64,000 nt of DNA from Paenibacillus sp. FSL K6-1330 (GCF_037976825.1 NZ_CP150269.1:5035501-5099500); one strand, 5' to 3'; positions 27,131-36,041 are shown, counted from the first letter of the stretch. The notes: a model not told the origin generated them from the sequence alone. Numbers and translations: made by a program.

Positions 27131-27672
27131 AACATGATCTCCTCCTTCATCATCTGATCCGGGTTCGATTTGGACGCATTCCATCTTCGATATAACAAGG
27201 GGAATAATTCATATAAATTAGCGGAGATACTCGATGCAGAAATATGAATAGTAGAACCCGTCATGCCTTTATTCATGTTCATAAGCTTCCGCTTCCAGGC
27301 AGGGTGCCGGGACATCAGATGAGCAGGATCATAAACCTCAATTCCTATGAACTTCTCATTTTTTATCTGATAGATATGAATATTTTTAATTTCGTTCCAC
27401 GCGACGGCTCCAGCGCTCACATAGGAGGATTTATCGACGATCCCCTCTTTATTGATCAAGAGTGCCGGGTCTGATTGGAAAAGCTTTGTGATGGCAAACA
27501 CCAGTCCCGCGCCAAAAAACAACGCGCAGATAATTCCGACAATGGCAATGACCATGTTGTCCGACGTCACCCCGCCGTATACTAATCCACTACCCAGCAG
27601 CACAAACGCCAGAGAGCCTATTAGCATTTTTGTCACCTTGGAATAAATCTTTATCTCTTCTTGTTCCTGCAT
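27127..27672 (-). CDS. STM3941-family membrane protein (PH-like domain)
   Basis: A 181-residue protein with two membrane helices (about 16-33 and 38-62), then a soluble domain beginning LLINKEGIVDKSSYVSAGAV and containing WNEIKNIHIYQIKNEKFIGI. This is the pattern of the STM3941 family, whose role is unknown. The ATG follows AAGGAG at 8 bases. Its stop overlaps the start of the APH-type gene, forming a two-gene operon. Confidence 0.8.
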   Translation of the reverse strand: MQEQEEIKIYSKVTKMLIGSLAFVLLGSGLVYGGVTSDNMVIAIVGIICALFFGAGLVFAITKLFQSDPALLINKEGIVDKSSYVSAGAVAWNEIKNIHIYQIKNEKFIGIEVYDPAHLMSRHPAWKRKLMNMNKGMTGSTIHISASSISANLYELFPLLYRRWNASKSNPDQMMKEEIML

Positions 27673-27733
27673 TAGTCGTACTCCTTGTTTGTATTAACTT
27701 ATGTAGACGATTCTATCATTCGTTGGTCATCCA

Positions 27734-28621
27734 TCAATAGCTAACCTGGAACTCCTTGACGAACACCGCCGTACCGGATATATAGACATCCATGGTCTCT
27801 TTCCAGCGATTCACTTGAACATGCACTCTCCCGTCTTTCCCCATTTCCTGGCCTTGTTCAATATTAAATTGAGCGGAGGATACCTCAGGGTTCAGGTAAG
27901 TCATATAATAAGCTCCCATTACCCCCGATGCAGTTCCAGTTACCGGGTCTTCAACGGTGCCAGAGTATGGTGAAGAGAAATGTCTCGCGTGCATGAACGA
28001 AGACGCATCCATCGTTTCCAGGCAAAAAGGATGCAGCGAGGCTTTAGGATTTTCTGTTAAAACGTCCGGAAACACTGCATTATCAGGCACCATACGGTCA
28101 AAATGCTCCAACCCTTTTATCGGCACCAACAATGTCCAGATCCCCGTGCTTCCATACACGATGGGCATACTTAAGTCCAAATCGTCACGTTTCAGACCTA
28201 TGGATGATGCCAAGCGGTCAACATCTCCCTCATAAGATATGAATCGAGGATGATCCTGCTTCATCTTCATGGATAACTGGCCCTCGGCATTTTGAAATTC
28301 TATGGGCAGAATGCCCACTTTGGTTTCAATCCACACGGTTTCTTTTTCCGGCAGCAGACCCTTGGTTTTCAAGGCATACATGGATGCCATAGTGGCATGG
28401 CCGCACAGGTTCATTTCATGGCCGGGAGTAAAATACCTCAGTCTGATATCTGCTTGCTCCGACTTTACGATAAAGGTGGTTTCATTGAATCCAACGCTGC
28501 GGGCGATGGATTGCATCTCTTCCTCCGTCAGTTCATCCGCATTCAAGACCACACCAGCAGGATTTCCCTTGTTAGGCTGCACCGAGAATGCATCATAATG
28601 AAGTACGTTTATGGATTTCAT
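27734..28621 (-). CDS. PhzF family isomerase
   Basis: A 295-residue protein of the phenazine-biosynthesis-like PhzF family (diaminopimelate-epimerase fold). NPAGVVLNADELTEEEMQSI, FNETTFIV with the catalytic-position glutamate, RYFTPGHEMNLCGHAT and EDPVTGTASGVMGAY are all present. No other phenazine genes are nearby, and most members have unknown substrates. I use the ATG at 28621, the family's normal start, rather than the in-frame ATG 22 codons upstream. Confidence 0.92.
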   Translation of the reverse strand: MKSINVLHYDAFSVQPNKGNPAGVVLNADELTEEEMQSIARSVGFNETTFIVKSEQADIRLRYFTPGHEMNLCGHATMASMYALKTKGLLPEKETVWIETKVGILPIEFQNAEGQLSMKMKQDHPRFISYEGDVDRLASSIGLKRDDLDLSMPIVYGSTGIWTLLVPIKGLEHFDRMVPDNAVFPDVLTENPKASLHPFCLETMDASSFMHARHFSSPYSGTVEDPVTGTASGVMGAYYMTYLNPEVSSAQFNIEQGQEMGKDGRVHVQVNRWKETMDVYISGTAVFVKEFQVSY

Positions 28622-28775
28622 GTTCCTCTGATCCTTCCTCCTGCATCGTCTAGAATTTGCGATCGAAATTTGAGACGATTTTACCATTGGATTATTGTTA
28701 AATCCAGACCATTTTACGAACGGTTCTCTTCATACGATAAACTTGATTTCATCCCATCAACCGTTATCGATATGT

Positions 28776-28820
28776 AAGCAATCTAAAAACCGGCCGGGAC
28801 GACCGGTTTTTAGATTGCTT
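28776..28820. terminator. Long perfect hairpin between methyltransferase-fusion and PhzF genes
   Basis: AAGCAATCTAAAAACCGG and its perfect reverse complement (28803-28820), 18 base pairs with a 9-base loop. It is 42 bases past the stop of the minus-strand gene at 28862 and probably ends that transcript. Confidence 0.8.
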
Positions 28821-28861
28821 TAGGAGGGCAAGACCATCGTCTCTTATTGATCGTTTGGTTA

Positions 28862-29977
28862 TTAACCTTTCGATTTCCGAAATACCCCGAGCTCTCTCGT
28901 TTTACCTGTACCTGTCGTTATACCAAGCTTCTCATAATGATCAAAATGCGTGCTGCCCAGTAAAATTGCCTTTTCAAGCTCCGGTTGATCTCCGGATTCC
29001 CAAAACAACATTTCCTCAACGGTCTGGTTAATTTTACGTAAGAATGCATCACGAGCATTCACGTCTTTCATCATATGATAAAATACGGTTAACAACAGGC
29101 CAATATCGTATCGTTCGATCAGATTGGATGTCTCAAATCGCTCTTTCCGCAAATCAAAATAAACTCTTTCCAGATGATTCAGTCGTTGAGCCAGTTCATA
29201 ATGCTCGGTCAAAGCCTCTACTCCCGTTACAATTGCCCCTTCTCTTGTAAAGTGACGGGCATAATACCCGATATTGCAGCCGATATCGATTACCTTTTTC
29301 CCTGTAATTGAAGTTGTATTCAGATATTCAAGAATCAAGTCAAGTCTCGTCGGATAGATGTCATCCCGTTCGCTTTTTAGATCCATGAACGAGGGGTGCA
29401 GAATGGGAGTATATATGAGAGTTCGTTGTTGCTGCTGAAAAACTTCCAATACAGACCCGAGCACCTCTGCGTTTTTCCATTGATCATAATCCTGCTGAGT
29501 CATGCTAACCCATACCTGTTTGACGCCATGACAATGAAGAAATGCAGTGCGATGATGACCGTCCTTAAGATTAAAGTAACCACCATTTCCGTTGTATTTA
29601 ACCAATGGTGGATCCTGCTGAAAATAGGAGGTTTGTTTCTTCGAAAGGGCTCCCTTCATTATGTTATATTGAACAAAACGCTGATCTATGATCTGAGTAT
29701 CAGATAGAGGAGGAACAAGGTTTCTGGAAGAAAAGATGGTATGATACCAATCCAAATACATGCTTGGAAAATCGGCCCGCTTCATAAAATAATGATACAG
29801 TTGTTTATGCGGGGAAAAGCGAATAACGGGCTTATTGGCAAAGCGTTTGTGGTGCTCATACCAACGCTCCGTAAAATAGGGAATATCCCTAGTGCCTTCT
29901 TCCGGTATGAAATCCGTAAACAACAATTCAATTGGTACTTTCGTATTCACAAGTTGATTCTCATGGTTTACAGACAT
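28862..29977 (-). CDS. ParB-like domain fused to a SAM methyltransferase
   Basis: A 371-residue two-domain protein. The N-terminal part has a ParB/sulfiredoxin-like motif, GYFNLKDGHHRTAFLHCHGV, resembling the nucleotide-binding GxHR of that fold. The C-terminal part is a class I methyltransferase with VIDIGCNIGYYARHFTREGA and VTGVEA. The arrangement is seen in surface-polysaccharide or modification clusters, but the substrate is unknown. The ATG at 29977 follows GGAGG at 8 bases; an upstream ATG at 29992 would place that site inside the gene. It looks more AT-rich than its neighbours. A methyltransferase relic lies directly upstream. Confidence 0.8.
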   Translation of the reverse strand: MSVNHENQLVNTKVPIELLFTDFIPEEGTRDIPYFTERWYEHHKRFANKPVIRFSPHKQLYHYFMKRADFPSMYLDWYHTIFSSRNLVPPLSDTQIIDQRFVQYNIMKGALSKKQTSYFQQDPPLVKYNGNGGYFNLKDGHHRTAFLHCHGVKQVWVSMTQQDYDQWKNAEVLGSVLEVFQQQQRTLIYTPILHPSFMDLKSERDDIYPTRLDLILEYLNTTSITGKKVIDIGCNIGYYARHFTREGAIVTGVEALTEHYELAQRLNHLERVYFDLRKERFETSNLIERYDIGLLLTVFYHMMKDVNARDAFLRKINQTVEEMLFWESGDQPELEKAILLGSTHFDHYEKLGITTGTGKTRELGVFRKSKG

Positions 29978-30022
29978 TGTCTCATCCTCCATTAAGGCAA
30001 CTTTACTTCGCTCGCGCTCGGG

Positions 30023-30103
30023 CTAGGAATATAAATATGTGGAACAATCCTTGTTGACGTAATCGGTTTTCTTAAATCCCCCGTGTACGAATATGCCTAG
30101 TGG
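30023..30103 (-). pseudogene. C-terminal relic of a second methyltransferase gene
   Basis: The minus strand reads GIFVHGGFKKTDYVNKD then CSTYLYS and a stop at 30023, with no start codon. It parallels the end of the methyltransferase at 25474 (KDYINRDFSTYLFSMTGK); at DNA level AAATATGTGGAA is shared at 25496 and 30033. It is joined at 30104 to a copy of the DNA upstream of that gene, so the body of the duplicate has been deleted. Confidence 0.65.
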
Positions 30104-30163
30104 CAGTATATTCCTCTGATTATGATGCGGACTCGTCAGTCATCTATATCCATTCACCTATTT
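30104..30163. repeat. Copy B of the diverged segment, fused to the methyltransferase relic
   Basis: CAGTATATTC (30104-30113) and GGACTCGTCAGT (30129-30140), spaced 15 bases exactly as in copy A at 26113. Flanking bases match partially. The remainder of 30164-30260 shows nothing I can identify. Confidence 0.65.
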
Positions 30164-30261
30164 ACAAACTGAGTCCTTCATCCGGGATTCACGGTTTCAA
30201 TAAGCTGATAGCGTAAGAGCCTTACTTTAACTCCTAAAGAAAAGCTATCCCGGAACAGACA

Positions 30262-30290
30262 CAGCCCGGCTCTTCTAAAGAGCCGGGCTG
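30262..30290 (-). terminator. Hairpin after the Ig-like repeat protein gene
   Basis: CAGCCCGGCTCTT, 3-base loop, AAGAGCCGGGCTG: a 13-base-pair GC-rich stem 18 bases past the stop at 30308. The following T-run is poor, so strength is uncertain. Confidence 0.7.
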
Positions 30291-30307
30291 CTGCTATTCT
30301 ATTGGAT

Positions 30308-32443
30308 CTATTTGACAGAGACGGTGATGGATACGGTCTTGGAATTGTACTGCCCTTTAATGCGGGCGGTTCCCTTCGCGATCGCTTCAATACGTCCGTT
30401 CGTTACTTTGGCAACGCTGGAGTTGCTGGTTGTCCAAACGGCGGTGTCTCCAACATTTGTTTTCGCGCCGGTATCGAATTCAGCAGTAACCGTTACAGTC
30501 TTAACGTCACCGGGCTTCAGATTCAGTTTCTTCTCGCTTACCGTTAATTTCTTCAATTTCGGAACTACGTTTACCTTAACTGTGGCCTCTTTGCCTTGGT
30601 AAGAACCCGTAATCGTAGCCGTACCTTCGGCAACCGCTTTAACAGACGTTTTGGATACCGTCACAATCGCGCTGTCCGACGAGCTCCAATTCATCTTGGA
30701 GGAGAGAGAAACCGTCTTGCCATTACTGTAGTAGCCTGTAACTTTAATCGATTTGGATTTCTTGATGTTGAGATCGATTTTCTCGGGCTCTACAACGATT
30801 TTTACAACTTCCTGTTCAACCACTACCGGAATCTTGATGTCTTTATTCAAGTAAGTTCCTTTCAGTGTCGTCGAACCTTTGGTTAATCCCTTAAGCGTAC
30901 CGTCCTTAATGACAGCTGCCGAGCCCGTCAGTGACCATTCAACGGAGGAGGTCACATCGCTCTCCTTGCCATCTTCAAATACAGCATTTACTTTCGGCAG
31001 CGCAATGCTTCTGCCCATAACCAACTGATACTCTTCTACATCCGGCAGCAGCACCAGCACTTTTTCATTGACGGTAACCGGCACCGTCGCTACCTCTCTG
31101 GAACCAATCTTACCGGTGATTGTTGCTGTACCGGCGTCAATGGCTTTGATTTTGCCGTCTTCAGTCGTTACCACTTTCTCATCGCTGGAAGTCCAGATAA
31201 CCGCACTGCTGAAATCCTCTTTCTCGTCGTCCAGAAGCGTTCCCGTCACTTTAGGGAAAGATTTGGATTCGCCTTTGAGCACTTCCACTTCCGTATCGGC
31301 TGCCTCAAACTTGGTCACGGTCGGATAAACCTTTACCGTGAATTCTTTGCTGATTCCCAAGTAACTCACCTTGATGTTGGAGGTTCCCGAAGCTCTAGCT
31401 GTAATCACACCTCCATTAACGGATACGGCCAGCGGGTTGGATGAGGTCCATTCCCCTGCCACGTCAATGGATTGCGAAGCCGCGTTGCGAACCTTGGCTT
31501 GTACCGTAATCGAATCATTCATAAACAGCACCGGATTCTTGACGAAATCCGTCTGATCCAGAATTAAAGCTTCATATGGATTGCGCACATACACATCCAG
31601 TTTGGCCGTTGAACCCAGATAGCTCACGCTGATCGTAGATTTACCCAACGCAACCGGTTTTAGCTTGCCATCCTCTATTGCAGCTACGGAAGAATTGGAC
31701 GATTTCAGCTCGATCTTATCCGTTACATCCATACCTGCATCGGTCTCCGACTGCTTGGCGAATACTTTCAGCTCAACAGGTGCATCGCCAACTAAGAGCT
31801 CCAGATCTTCGCCCGGGACGATCGCAAGCTTTTGGTAAGGTGCCGTGACTTTGACCGTAAAGGAAGCCTTACGTGCTTTGTATTCCGCAGTCACGGTTGC
31901 GCTTCCCAAACCTACAAGGGTCAGTTCGCCTTTACTTACTTTTACTACGCTGTCATCGGAAGTGGTCCACTTCGCTTCTGTTGTTACGTCGTTCGTTCCG
32001 TCAGCCAACGCTTTGACGGTTAGACCTTCCGTTCCAAGCTTATGTTCCACTTTATCCGGCTGATCCAGTTTAAACTCGTCAATGGCAAATTTGACATCAA
32101 CATCAATCGTTTTGATCGCGCCTTTGAATTTTGCCGTAATTCGAGCCGTACCTTTCTCCAGTGGAATAATGAGTCCACCGTCAACCTTTACGATTCTTGT
32201 GTTGGACGAACTCCACGTCGATTCATTGGTTACATCCTTCTTCGTAGAAGAGCCTTCAATGTTAGCCAATACTCGAAGTTGTTCCGTTGTTTCATTAACG
32301 GTTAAGTAAATTTTGCTCTCGTTCGTATCAAATTCAATCGACGTTACGTCCCCGGAGGCGGCGAATACGCTGGTTGGAAAAACCATCGCCAACATCATCA
32401 CAACGACAAGAAACATCTTCGTTGTCTTTCTGTTTAAGCTCAT
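30308..32443 (-). CDS. Secreted protein of eight Big_2-like Ig repeats
   Basis: A 711-residue exported protein. A signal peptide ends near VFAAS (residue 30), followed by eight tandem bacterial Ig-like (Big_2) units of about 75-85 residues, each with a tryptophan-serine start such as WSSSNTRIVKV and an end such as GTARITAKFKG. In the sixth the start is WSLTGSAAVI and in the third LKSSNSSVAAI. No LPXTG, SLH or catalytic domain is seen, so it is probably released or held to the wall non-covalently. Such repeats serve as spacers or adhesion modules. The ATG follows AAAGGAG. Confidence 0.9.
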   Translation of the reverse strand: MSLNRKTTKMFLVVVMMLAMVFPTSVFAASGDVTSIEFDTNESKIYLTVNETTEQLRVLANIEGSSTKKDVTNESTWSSSNTRIVKVDGGLIIPLEKGTARITAKFKGAIKTIDVDVKFAIDEFKLDQPDKVEHKLGTEGLTVKALADGTNDVTTEAKWTTSDDSVVKVSKGELTLVGLGSATVTAEYKARKASFTVKVTAPYQKLAIVPGEDLELLVGDAPVELKVFAKQSETDAGMDVTDKIELKSSNSSVAAIEDGKLKPVALGKSTISVSYLGSTAKLDVYVRNPYEALILDQTDFVKNPVLFMNDSITVQAKVRNAASQSIDVAGEWTSSNPLAVSVNGGVITARASGTSNIKVSYLGISKEFTVKVYPTVTKFEAADTEVEVLKGESKSFPKVTGTLLDDEKEDFSSAVIWTSSDEKVVTTEDGKIKAIDAGTATITGKIGSREVATVPVTVNEKVLVLLPDVEEYQLVMGRSIALPKVNAVFEDGKESDVTSSVEWSLTGSAAVIKDGTLKGLTKGSTTLKGTYLNKDIKIPVVVEQEVVKIVVEPEKIDLNIKKSKSIKVTGYYSNGKTVSLSSKMNWSSSDSAIVTVSKTSVKAVAEGTATITGSYQGKEATVKVNVVPKLKKLTVSEKKLNLKPGDVKTVTVTAEFDTGAKTNVGDTAVWTTSNSSVAKVTNGRIEAIAKGTARIKGQYNSKTVSITVSVK

Positions 32444-32653
32444 TTATTTCTCTCCTTTGTACCTTCTGTCTCTCAGGCTTTTTTTCAGTCTATCTCTATA
32501 TCGACAGTCCCGGATTAAATCGTTACCTTCTGACGCCAAAATAGGCACAAAGTAGGATAATTTCCCAGCGCCAAATTCGAAAAAAATCCCGACGTGATGA
32601 AATGAACAGCTGCCCCAATTAGCTCAAGCCGGAGTGACGGTCATCTTACTCCA

Positions 32654-33238
32654 TCAGTTCAATTTAATGAGTTTATAATTGTTCAACAGATAATGAATGC
32701 CCGAGTATATCGTCAAGGCTACTGCGGCTAGCATGAGAAATTCGTCCACTTGAATCATAGTGATGAGCTGAAACGGATAATTGTCCAGCAATACCGCTGC
32801 AATGGCTATCACCTGAAGCACCATTTTCAATTTCCCGAGACTGTCAGCGGACAATGCGATTCCCTGCTCGGATGCGACCATCCTAAGCCCTGTGATAACA
32901 AATTCCCGCGCAATGATGACAACGGCTATCCATGTCGCAACCATCCCTGATTGAACCATCATGATTAAGGCGACCGATATGAGCAGTTTATCCGCGAGCG
33001 GGTCCAGTAATTTTCCGAGATTCGTAATTTGATTGTATTTCCTCGCGATATAACCGTCCAGCTTGTCCGTAGCCGAAGCAAGAAGGAATATACCCAGCGC
33101 GATGTTGGTTCCATAAACATGAATGAATCCGAAAAAGCCGCTTTTCTCGGTCAACCATAATGGGTATTCTGCAAAAAAAAGAATAAATAATGGAATCAAC
33201 AGCATTCTGGCTATCGTAATACGGTTGGCAAGGTTCAT
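32654..33238 (-). CDS. pgsA: CDP-diacylglycerol-glycerol-3-phosphate phosphatidyltransferase
   Basis: A 194-residue integral membrane enzyme for the committed step of phosphatidylglycerol synthesis. The CDP-alcohol phosphotransferase signature is visible as TDKLDGYIARKYNQITNLGK then LLDPLADK, with the aspartates that bind metal. It opens with NLANRITIARMLLIP and has about six hydrophobic segments. Its length is normal (180-195). The ATG follows GAGGAG at 8 bases. PgsA is normally essential, and the gene stands alone here. Confidence 0.95.
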   Translation of the reverse strand: MNLANRITIARMLLIPLFILFFAEYPLWLTEKSGFFGFIHVYGTNIALGIFLLASATDKLDGYIARKYNQITNLGKLLDPLADKLLISVALIMMVQSGMVATWIAVVIIAREFVITGLRMVASEQGIALSADSLGKLKMVLQVIAIAAVLLDNYPFQLITMIQVDEFLMLAAVALTIYSGIHYLLNNYKLIKLN

Positions 33239-33284
33239 CGGCTCATCTCCTCGATCTGCAATTGGAATCGTTCGTTTCTGCTAA

Positions 33285-33710
33285 CTATTCGGCATCGTAA
33301 AAGATCATATGCTCTTTATCCGCGCGGTAATAATCCAGCCTGTCTTCCAAGCTGCCCGTATGAAACTCGAACATATGCCCATCCGGGTCCAGGAAGTAGA
33401 TCGACTTCTTGTCCTTCTCATCCCTTGACCTCCCCGGCAGAATCTCCACCTGGAGCGCTTGCAGACGAAGCAGCGTTGTTTCATAATCCTCCTCTTCCAA
33501 GGTAAAGGCAATATGCGTATACGTTCTTTTCGCGGTGCTTCTATCGACATCTTCTTCATTTAAAGCAATCCACAGTCCGTTCAGATCGAAATAAGCCAGC
33601 TTTCTCCCCTTGACCAGAAGCTTGGCCTCAAACACGTCCCTGTAAAAAGCGATGGACCGTTCCAATTCCGAAACGGAAAAACAAAGATGGTTAATGGCTT
33701 GCAGTTTCAT
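33285..33710 (-). CDS. fosB: Metallothiol transferase FosB (fosfomycin resistance)
   Basis: A 141-residue glyoxalase-fold enzyme that adds bacillithiol to fosfomycin. The metal ligands H8 (INHLCFSV), H66 (YTHIAFT) and E115 (GHMFEFHTG) are all present, and [11 protein letters not shown] and [10 protein letters not shown] match Bacillus FosB. The ATG overlaps the HAD gene stop by 4 bases (ATGA), so both are made from one message. Presence of FosB fits a bacillithiol-producing Firmicute. Confidence 0.93.
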   Translation of the reverse strand: MKLQAINHLCFSVSELERSIAFYRDVFEAKLLVKGRKLAYFDLNGLWIALNEEDVDRSTAKRTYTHIAFTLEEEDYETTLLRLQALQVEILPGRSRDEKDKKSIYFLDPDGHMFEFHTGSLEDRLDYYRADKEHMIFYDAE

Positions 33711-34405
33711 GGCTCCGGCGACTCCATTTCTGTCGAAGATTCGATAAGATCCAGAACATGCAGCGGTTGATGGATCTTCTCGTACTCGCTCTCAATAAAC
33801 GTATTGTACCAGTAAGCATGATACGGCCTTAAACCGGCGCTGCGAGCGCCTCTCAGCTCATCCGATCCGCCATCTCCGATAAACAGGGAATCCTGTGGTG
33901 TTACTGATAAGCGATCACATGCCAATCGATAGATTTCATAATTCGGCTTGGCTACCCCTACCTTATAAGAGAAGATGACGTCATCGAAGTAGGGTGCCAA
34001 TTCGCTCTGCCAAAAAGAAATCACCTCTTCTTTCGAGCAATTGCTGATCAAGCCCAGCTTCAGACCCCTTTTACGCAGAAGTTCCAGCATCCTGCAAATC
34101 TCCTTCGATATCCTATTGAAAGGAACTTTCTTCTCGCTGGCTCTCGACTGATAAAGGAACTCCACGTGTTCCTGAGAATAGGGCAAACTCCGCGAATCCA
34201 GAATGTCACGGATTATCGAATGATAGTCGGGAAAATGCCCATTCATTCTTCGCTCAAAACGGATACGCCACTCCTGTTTAAACTCCGCTTCCGATAGCCC
34301 GAGGCTATTCATATAATCATAGGACCTCTTAGATATCCGCTTGCCCTTTTCGAACTCCGTGATTAACGTCTCGTACAAATCGAAGAACACCGCTCTGACC
34401 GCCAT
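33707..34405 (-). CDS. HAD superfamily hydrolase
   Basis: A 232-residue HAD phosphatase-like protein. Motif [10 protein letters not shown] has the nucleophile aspartate (tyrosine replaces the usual GT context), motif II is LISNCS, motif III the lysine in [10 protein letters not shown], and motif [15 protein letters not shown]. The substrate is unknown. The ATG at 34405 follows AAGGGAG at 8 bases; a GTG at 34411 is less likely. It is coupled to fosB through ATGA, which may mean a role alongside bacillithiol or fosfomycin detoxification, or only transcriptional linkage. Confidence 0.88.
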   Translation of the reverse strand: MAVRAVFFDLYETLITEFEKGKRISKRSYDYMNSLGLSEAEFKQEWRIRFERRMNGHFPDYHSIIRDILDSRSLPYSQEHVEFLYQSRASEKKVPFNRISKEICRMLELLRKRGLKLGLISNCSKEEVISFWQSELAPYFDDVIFSYKVGVAKPNYEIYRLACDRLSVTPQDSLFIGDGGSDELRGARSAGLRPYHAYWYNTFIESEYEKIHQPLHVLDLIESSTEMESPEP

Positions 34406-34422
34406 GAACACAGCTCCCTTCG

Positions 34423-34944
34423 TTATTCAACGATACCTGCTGCCTGAGGTATTTTCGCCGGATACCGCTTGACCGTTTCTTCCAGAACAATCCCTGCCTT
34501 CTCGTCCCAAATCTCGCTTAATTCAAACGTGCCTTCTTCAAAAAATAACGGAAACCGGCGTTTAAACCAATCCTGCATGGGAAGTTTCAATGCCTCTTCC
34601 CTATCCACCCATAATAGCTCCCCTTCAGGTGGATGCTCCAGCAATTCCCCTTCAAAGGACGTGGCCAAATAATTAAACACCATATACCGCAGCCCTGTAT
34701 TCGGCTCGCACGATTCCTCGAGACCTTTATAGATGATGTCCTTTACAATCAAGCCGGTTTCTTCCCGTACCTCCCGAATGGCTCCGTTGACAATGCTTTC
34801 CGGAAAATCCACTTTGCCACCGGGCGCAATATAACCGGGAAATCCTTTGGCATCCGGTCTATTCATCAGCAGGATTCGGCTTCCGTCTTGGATCATGCAC
34901 ATGGTGTACAACTTCACTTCGGTCTGCAACCTAATCCCCCTCAT
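34423..34944 (-). CDS. Nudix hydrolase
   Basis: A roughly 170-residue Nudix enzyme. The box is GGKVDFPESIVNGAIREVRE followed by ETGL, complete. YTMCMIQDGSRILLMNRPDA is the usual first strands. The start is uncertain: ATG at 34944 has its purines only 0-3 bases away, whereas a TTG at 34929 has AGGGGG 6 bases upstream. Farther in-frame ATGs (to 35037) read through a stretch that looks like promoter (TATACT) and are unlikely. The enzyme may clean up oxidised or non-canonical nucleotides; the substrate is unproved. It lies 17 bases before the HAD-fosB pair. Confidence 0.83.
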   Translation of the reverse strand: MRGIRLQTEVKLYTMCMIQDGSRILLMNRPDAKGFPGYIAPGGKVDFPESIVNGAIREVREETGLIVKDIIYKGLEESCEPNTGLRYMVFNYLATSFEGELLEHPPEGELLWVDREEALKLPMQDWFKRRFPLFFEEGTFELSEIWDEKAGIVLEETVKRYPAKIPQAAGIVE

Positions 34945-35053
34945 TCCTAACAATTCTACTTGGTTATAGTATACAACCGGAAGCACTGGATGACGATATG
35001 ATGAACGGATATCCATACCCGTTTTTTTCATGCTCAAGATTGTTAATCTGCAT

Positions 35054-35088
35054 CAAAAAAAGGCCTGAGCAACTTCTGCTCCGGCCTT
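35054..35088 (-). terminator. Terminator of the sigma factor gene
   Basis: On the minus strand AAGGCCGGAGCA, loop, TGCTCAGGCCTT (one mismatch), then a seven-T run; 41 bases past the sigma factor stop. Confidence 0.85.
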
Positions 35089-35128
35089 CCAAGATAAAGT
35101 GTATGATCAGCCGGCTTGAATCTTCGCT

Positions 35129-35863
35129 TTACGCGGCCATTCTCATATCGGACGAATATCCGCCGTACATCATATAACTTGCGCTCGGGGTTTGAACCTG
35201 CATCGGAACCATGCAACCGATGGCTGATGCTTCACTGCTATTCCATTGAATAAGTCTAACGACCGCTTCAACATCCCCGGATTGGTATGCCTCTGCCAAT
35301 GCCCGAAGATTCAGGGTCATCTCCTCCTCTTCCGGCATAGCCAATGCAAGTTCCTCTTCCTCTGGATCCAGCGATTGCAGCACTTTGTGGGCACGATGAA
35401 GGGCCGCTTTCACCGCGCCCTCCGTTGTTTTCAGTTTCATTGCGGTTTCCGAAACCGAATATTCATACACTTCACGAAGCAGCAGCACTGTTCGCTGCAG
35501 GGGCGACAAGTGTTCCAGCAGCCATTGAAAAGCGAACTCGATGTTCAGTTTGCTGTTCTCGTTCGACGTTTCTTCCATAGGCAAAACATGTTCCAGCTTC
35601 TCATCCAGAATTCGTCTATAGGTCTGATCCCGGCGGACCCGATCAATCCATGTATTCTTGGCAATCCGAAGCAGCAGCGCTTCAGGATTGACATGGCTCC
35701 GCTGCTTCATATGCTCCAGTGCCTTGATCCAAGTGTCCTGCACCAGATCATCGGAATCCCATGAGGAGTTTGTAAGGGACAGACAATATCTGTGCAGGGT
35801 CGCATTCAATTCCTCCAGACTCAGATCAGCCGGAGGGGAGACGCTCGGTCGATATATCGTCAT
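35129..35863 (-). CDS. ECF-like RNA polymerase sigma factor with C-terminal extension
   Basis: A 244-residue sigma factor. Region 2 includes SDDLVQDTWIKALEHM and LRIAKNTWIDRVRRD; region 4 is LSPLQRTVLLLREVYEYSVS followed by ETAMKLKTTEGAVKAALHRA. ECF factors are usually 160-200 residues; here an extra tail of about 65 residues (from EEEMTLNLRALAEAY) follows region 4 and ends in SYMMYGGYSSDMRMAA. Such tails can replace a separate anti-sigma factor, and none is adjacent. The ATG follows AAAGGAG. The divergent gene encodes a ClpP paralogue; shared promoter-like motifs lie between. Confidence 0.9.
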   Translation of the reverse strand: MTIYRPSVSPPADLSLEELNATLHRYCLSLTNSSWDSDDLVQDTWIKALEHMKQRSHVNPEALLLRIAKNTWIDRVRRDQTYRRILDEKLEHVLPMEETSNENSKLNIEFAFQWLLEHLSPLQRTVLLLREVYEYSVSETAMKLKTTEGAVKAALHRAHKVLQSLDPEEEELALAMPEEEEMTLNLRALAEAYQSGDVEAVVRLIQWNSSEASAIGCMVPMQVQTPSASYMMYGGYSSDMRMAA

Positions 35864-35906
35864 CGGAAGCCAACTCCTTTCCTCATCTCGGTAAGATATC
35901 TTATAG

Positions 35907-35935
35907 GTAAACGAACGAAGTTATCTTTTCGTTAC
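35907..35935. promoter_or_regulatory. Putative bidirectional ECF promoter between sigma factor and clpP
   Basis: GTAAAC at 35907 and CGTTAC at 35930 are 17 bases apart on the plus strand; on the minus strand the same bases read GTAACG then GTTTAC. Both directions thus show an AAC-type -35 and a CGT/GTT-type -10 at ECF spacing. This would let the sigma factor drive itself and the clpP gene together. Inferred from motif form only. Confidence 0.4.
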
Positions 35936-36041
35936 TTTGATGGTCGAAAATTTTATTTTGTGGTTTCTCCGTATCTTTTGCGGCTGCCTCTTCGTTTACT
36001 TGCTGAAACCAGAAAACCTAACGAATATGGAGGATGAAACC

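Noticed and set aside
27734..28621. Phenazine biosynthesis cluster
   Set aside because: Only a PhzF-like gene is present; PhzF-family proteins are common without any phenazine pathway.
30308..32443. Repeated DNA blocks that might look like a CRISPR or tandem repeat array
   Set aside because: They are the diverged coding repeats of eight Ig-like domains in one long reading frame, with no identical direct repeats or spacers.
34945..35037. Longer N-terminus for the Nudix protein at 34423
   Set aside because: The added residues do not look like the family and the DNA contains a promoter-like TATACT; the start is more likely at 34944 or 34929.
35937..36041. Hydrophobic N-terminal extension on the ClpP paralogue
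   Set aside because: ClpP catalytic numbering is canonical from the ATG at 36042, which has a good GGAGG site; the extension reads through the promoter region and leader.
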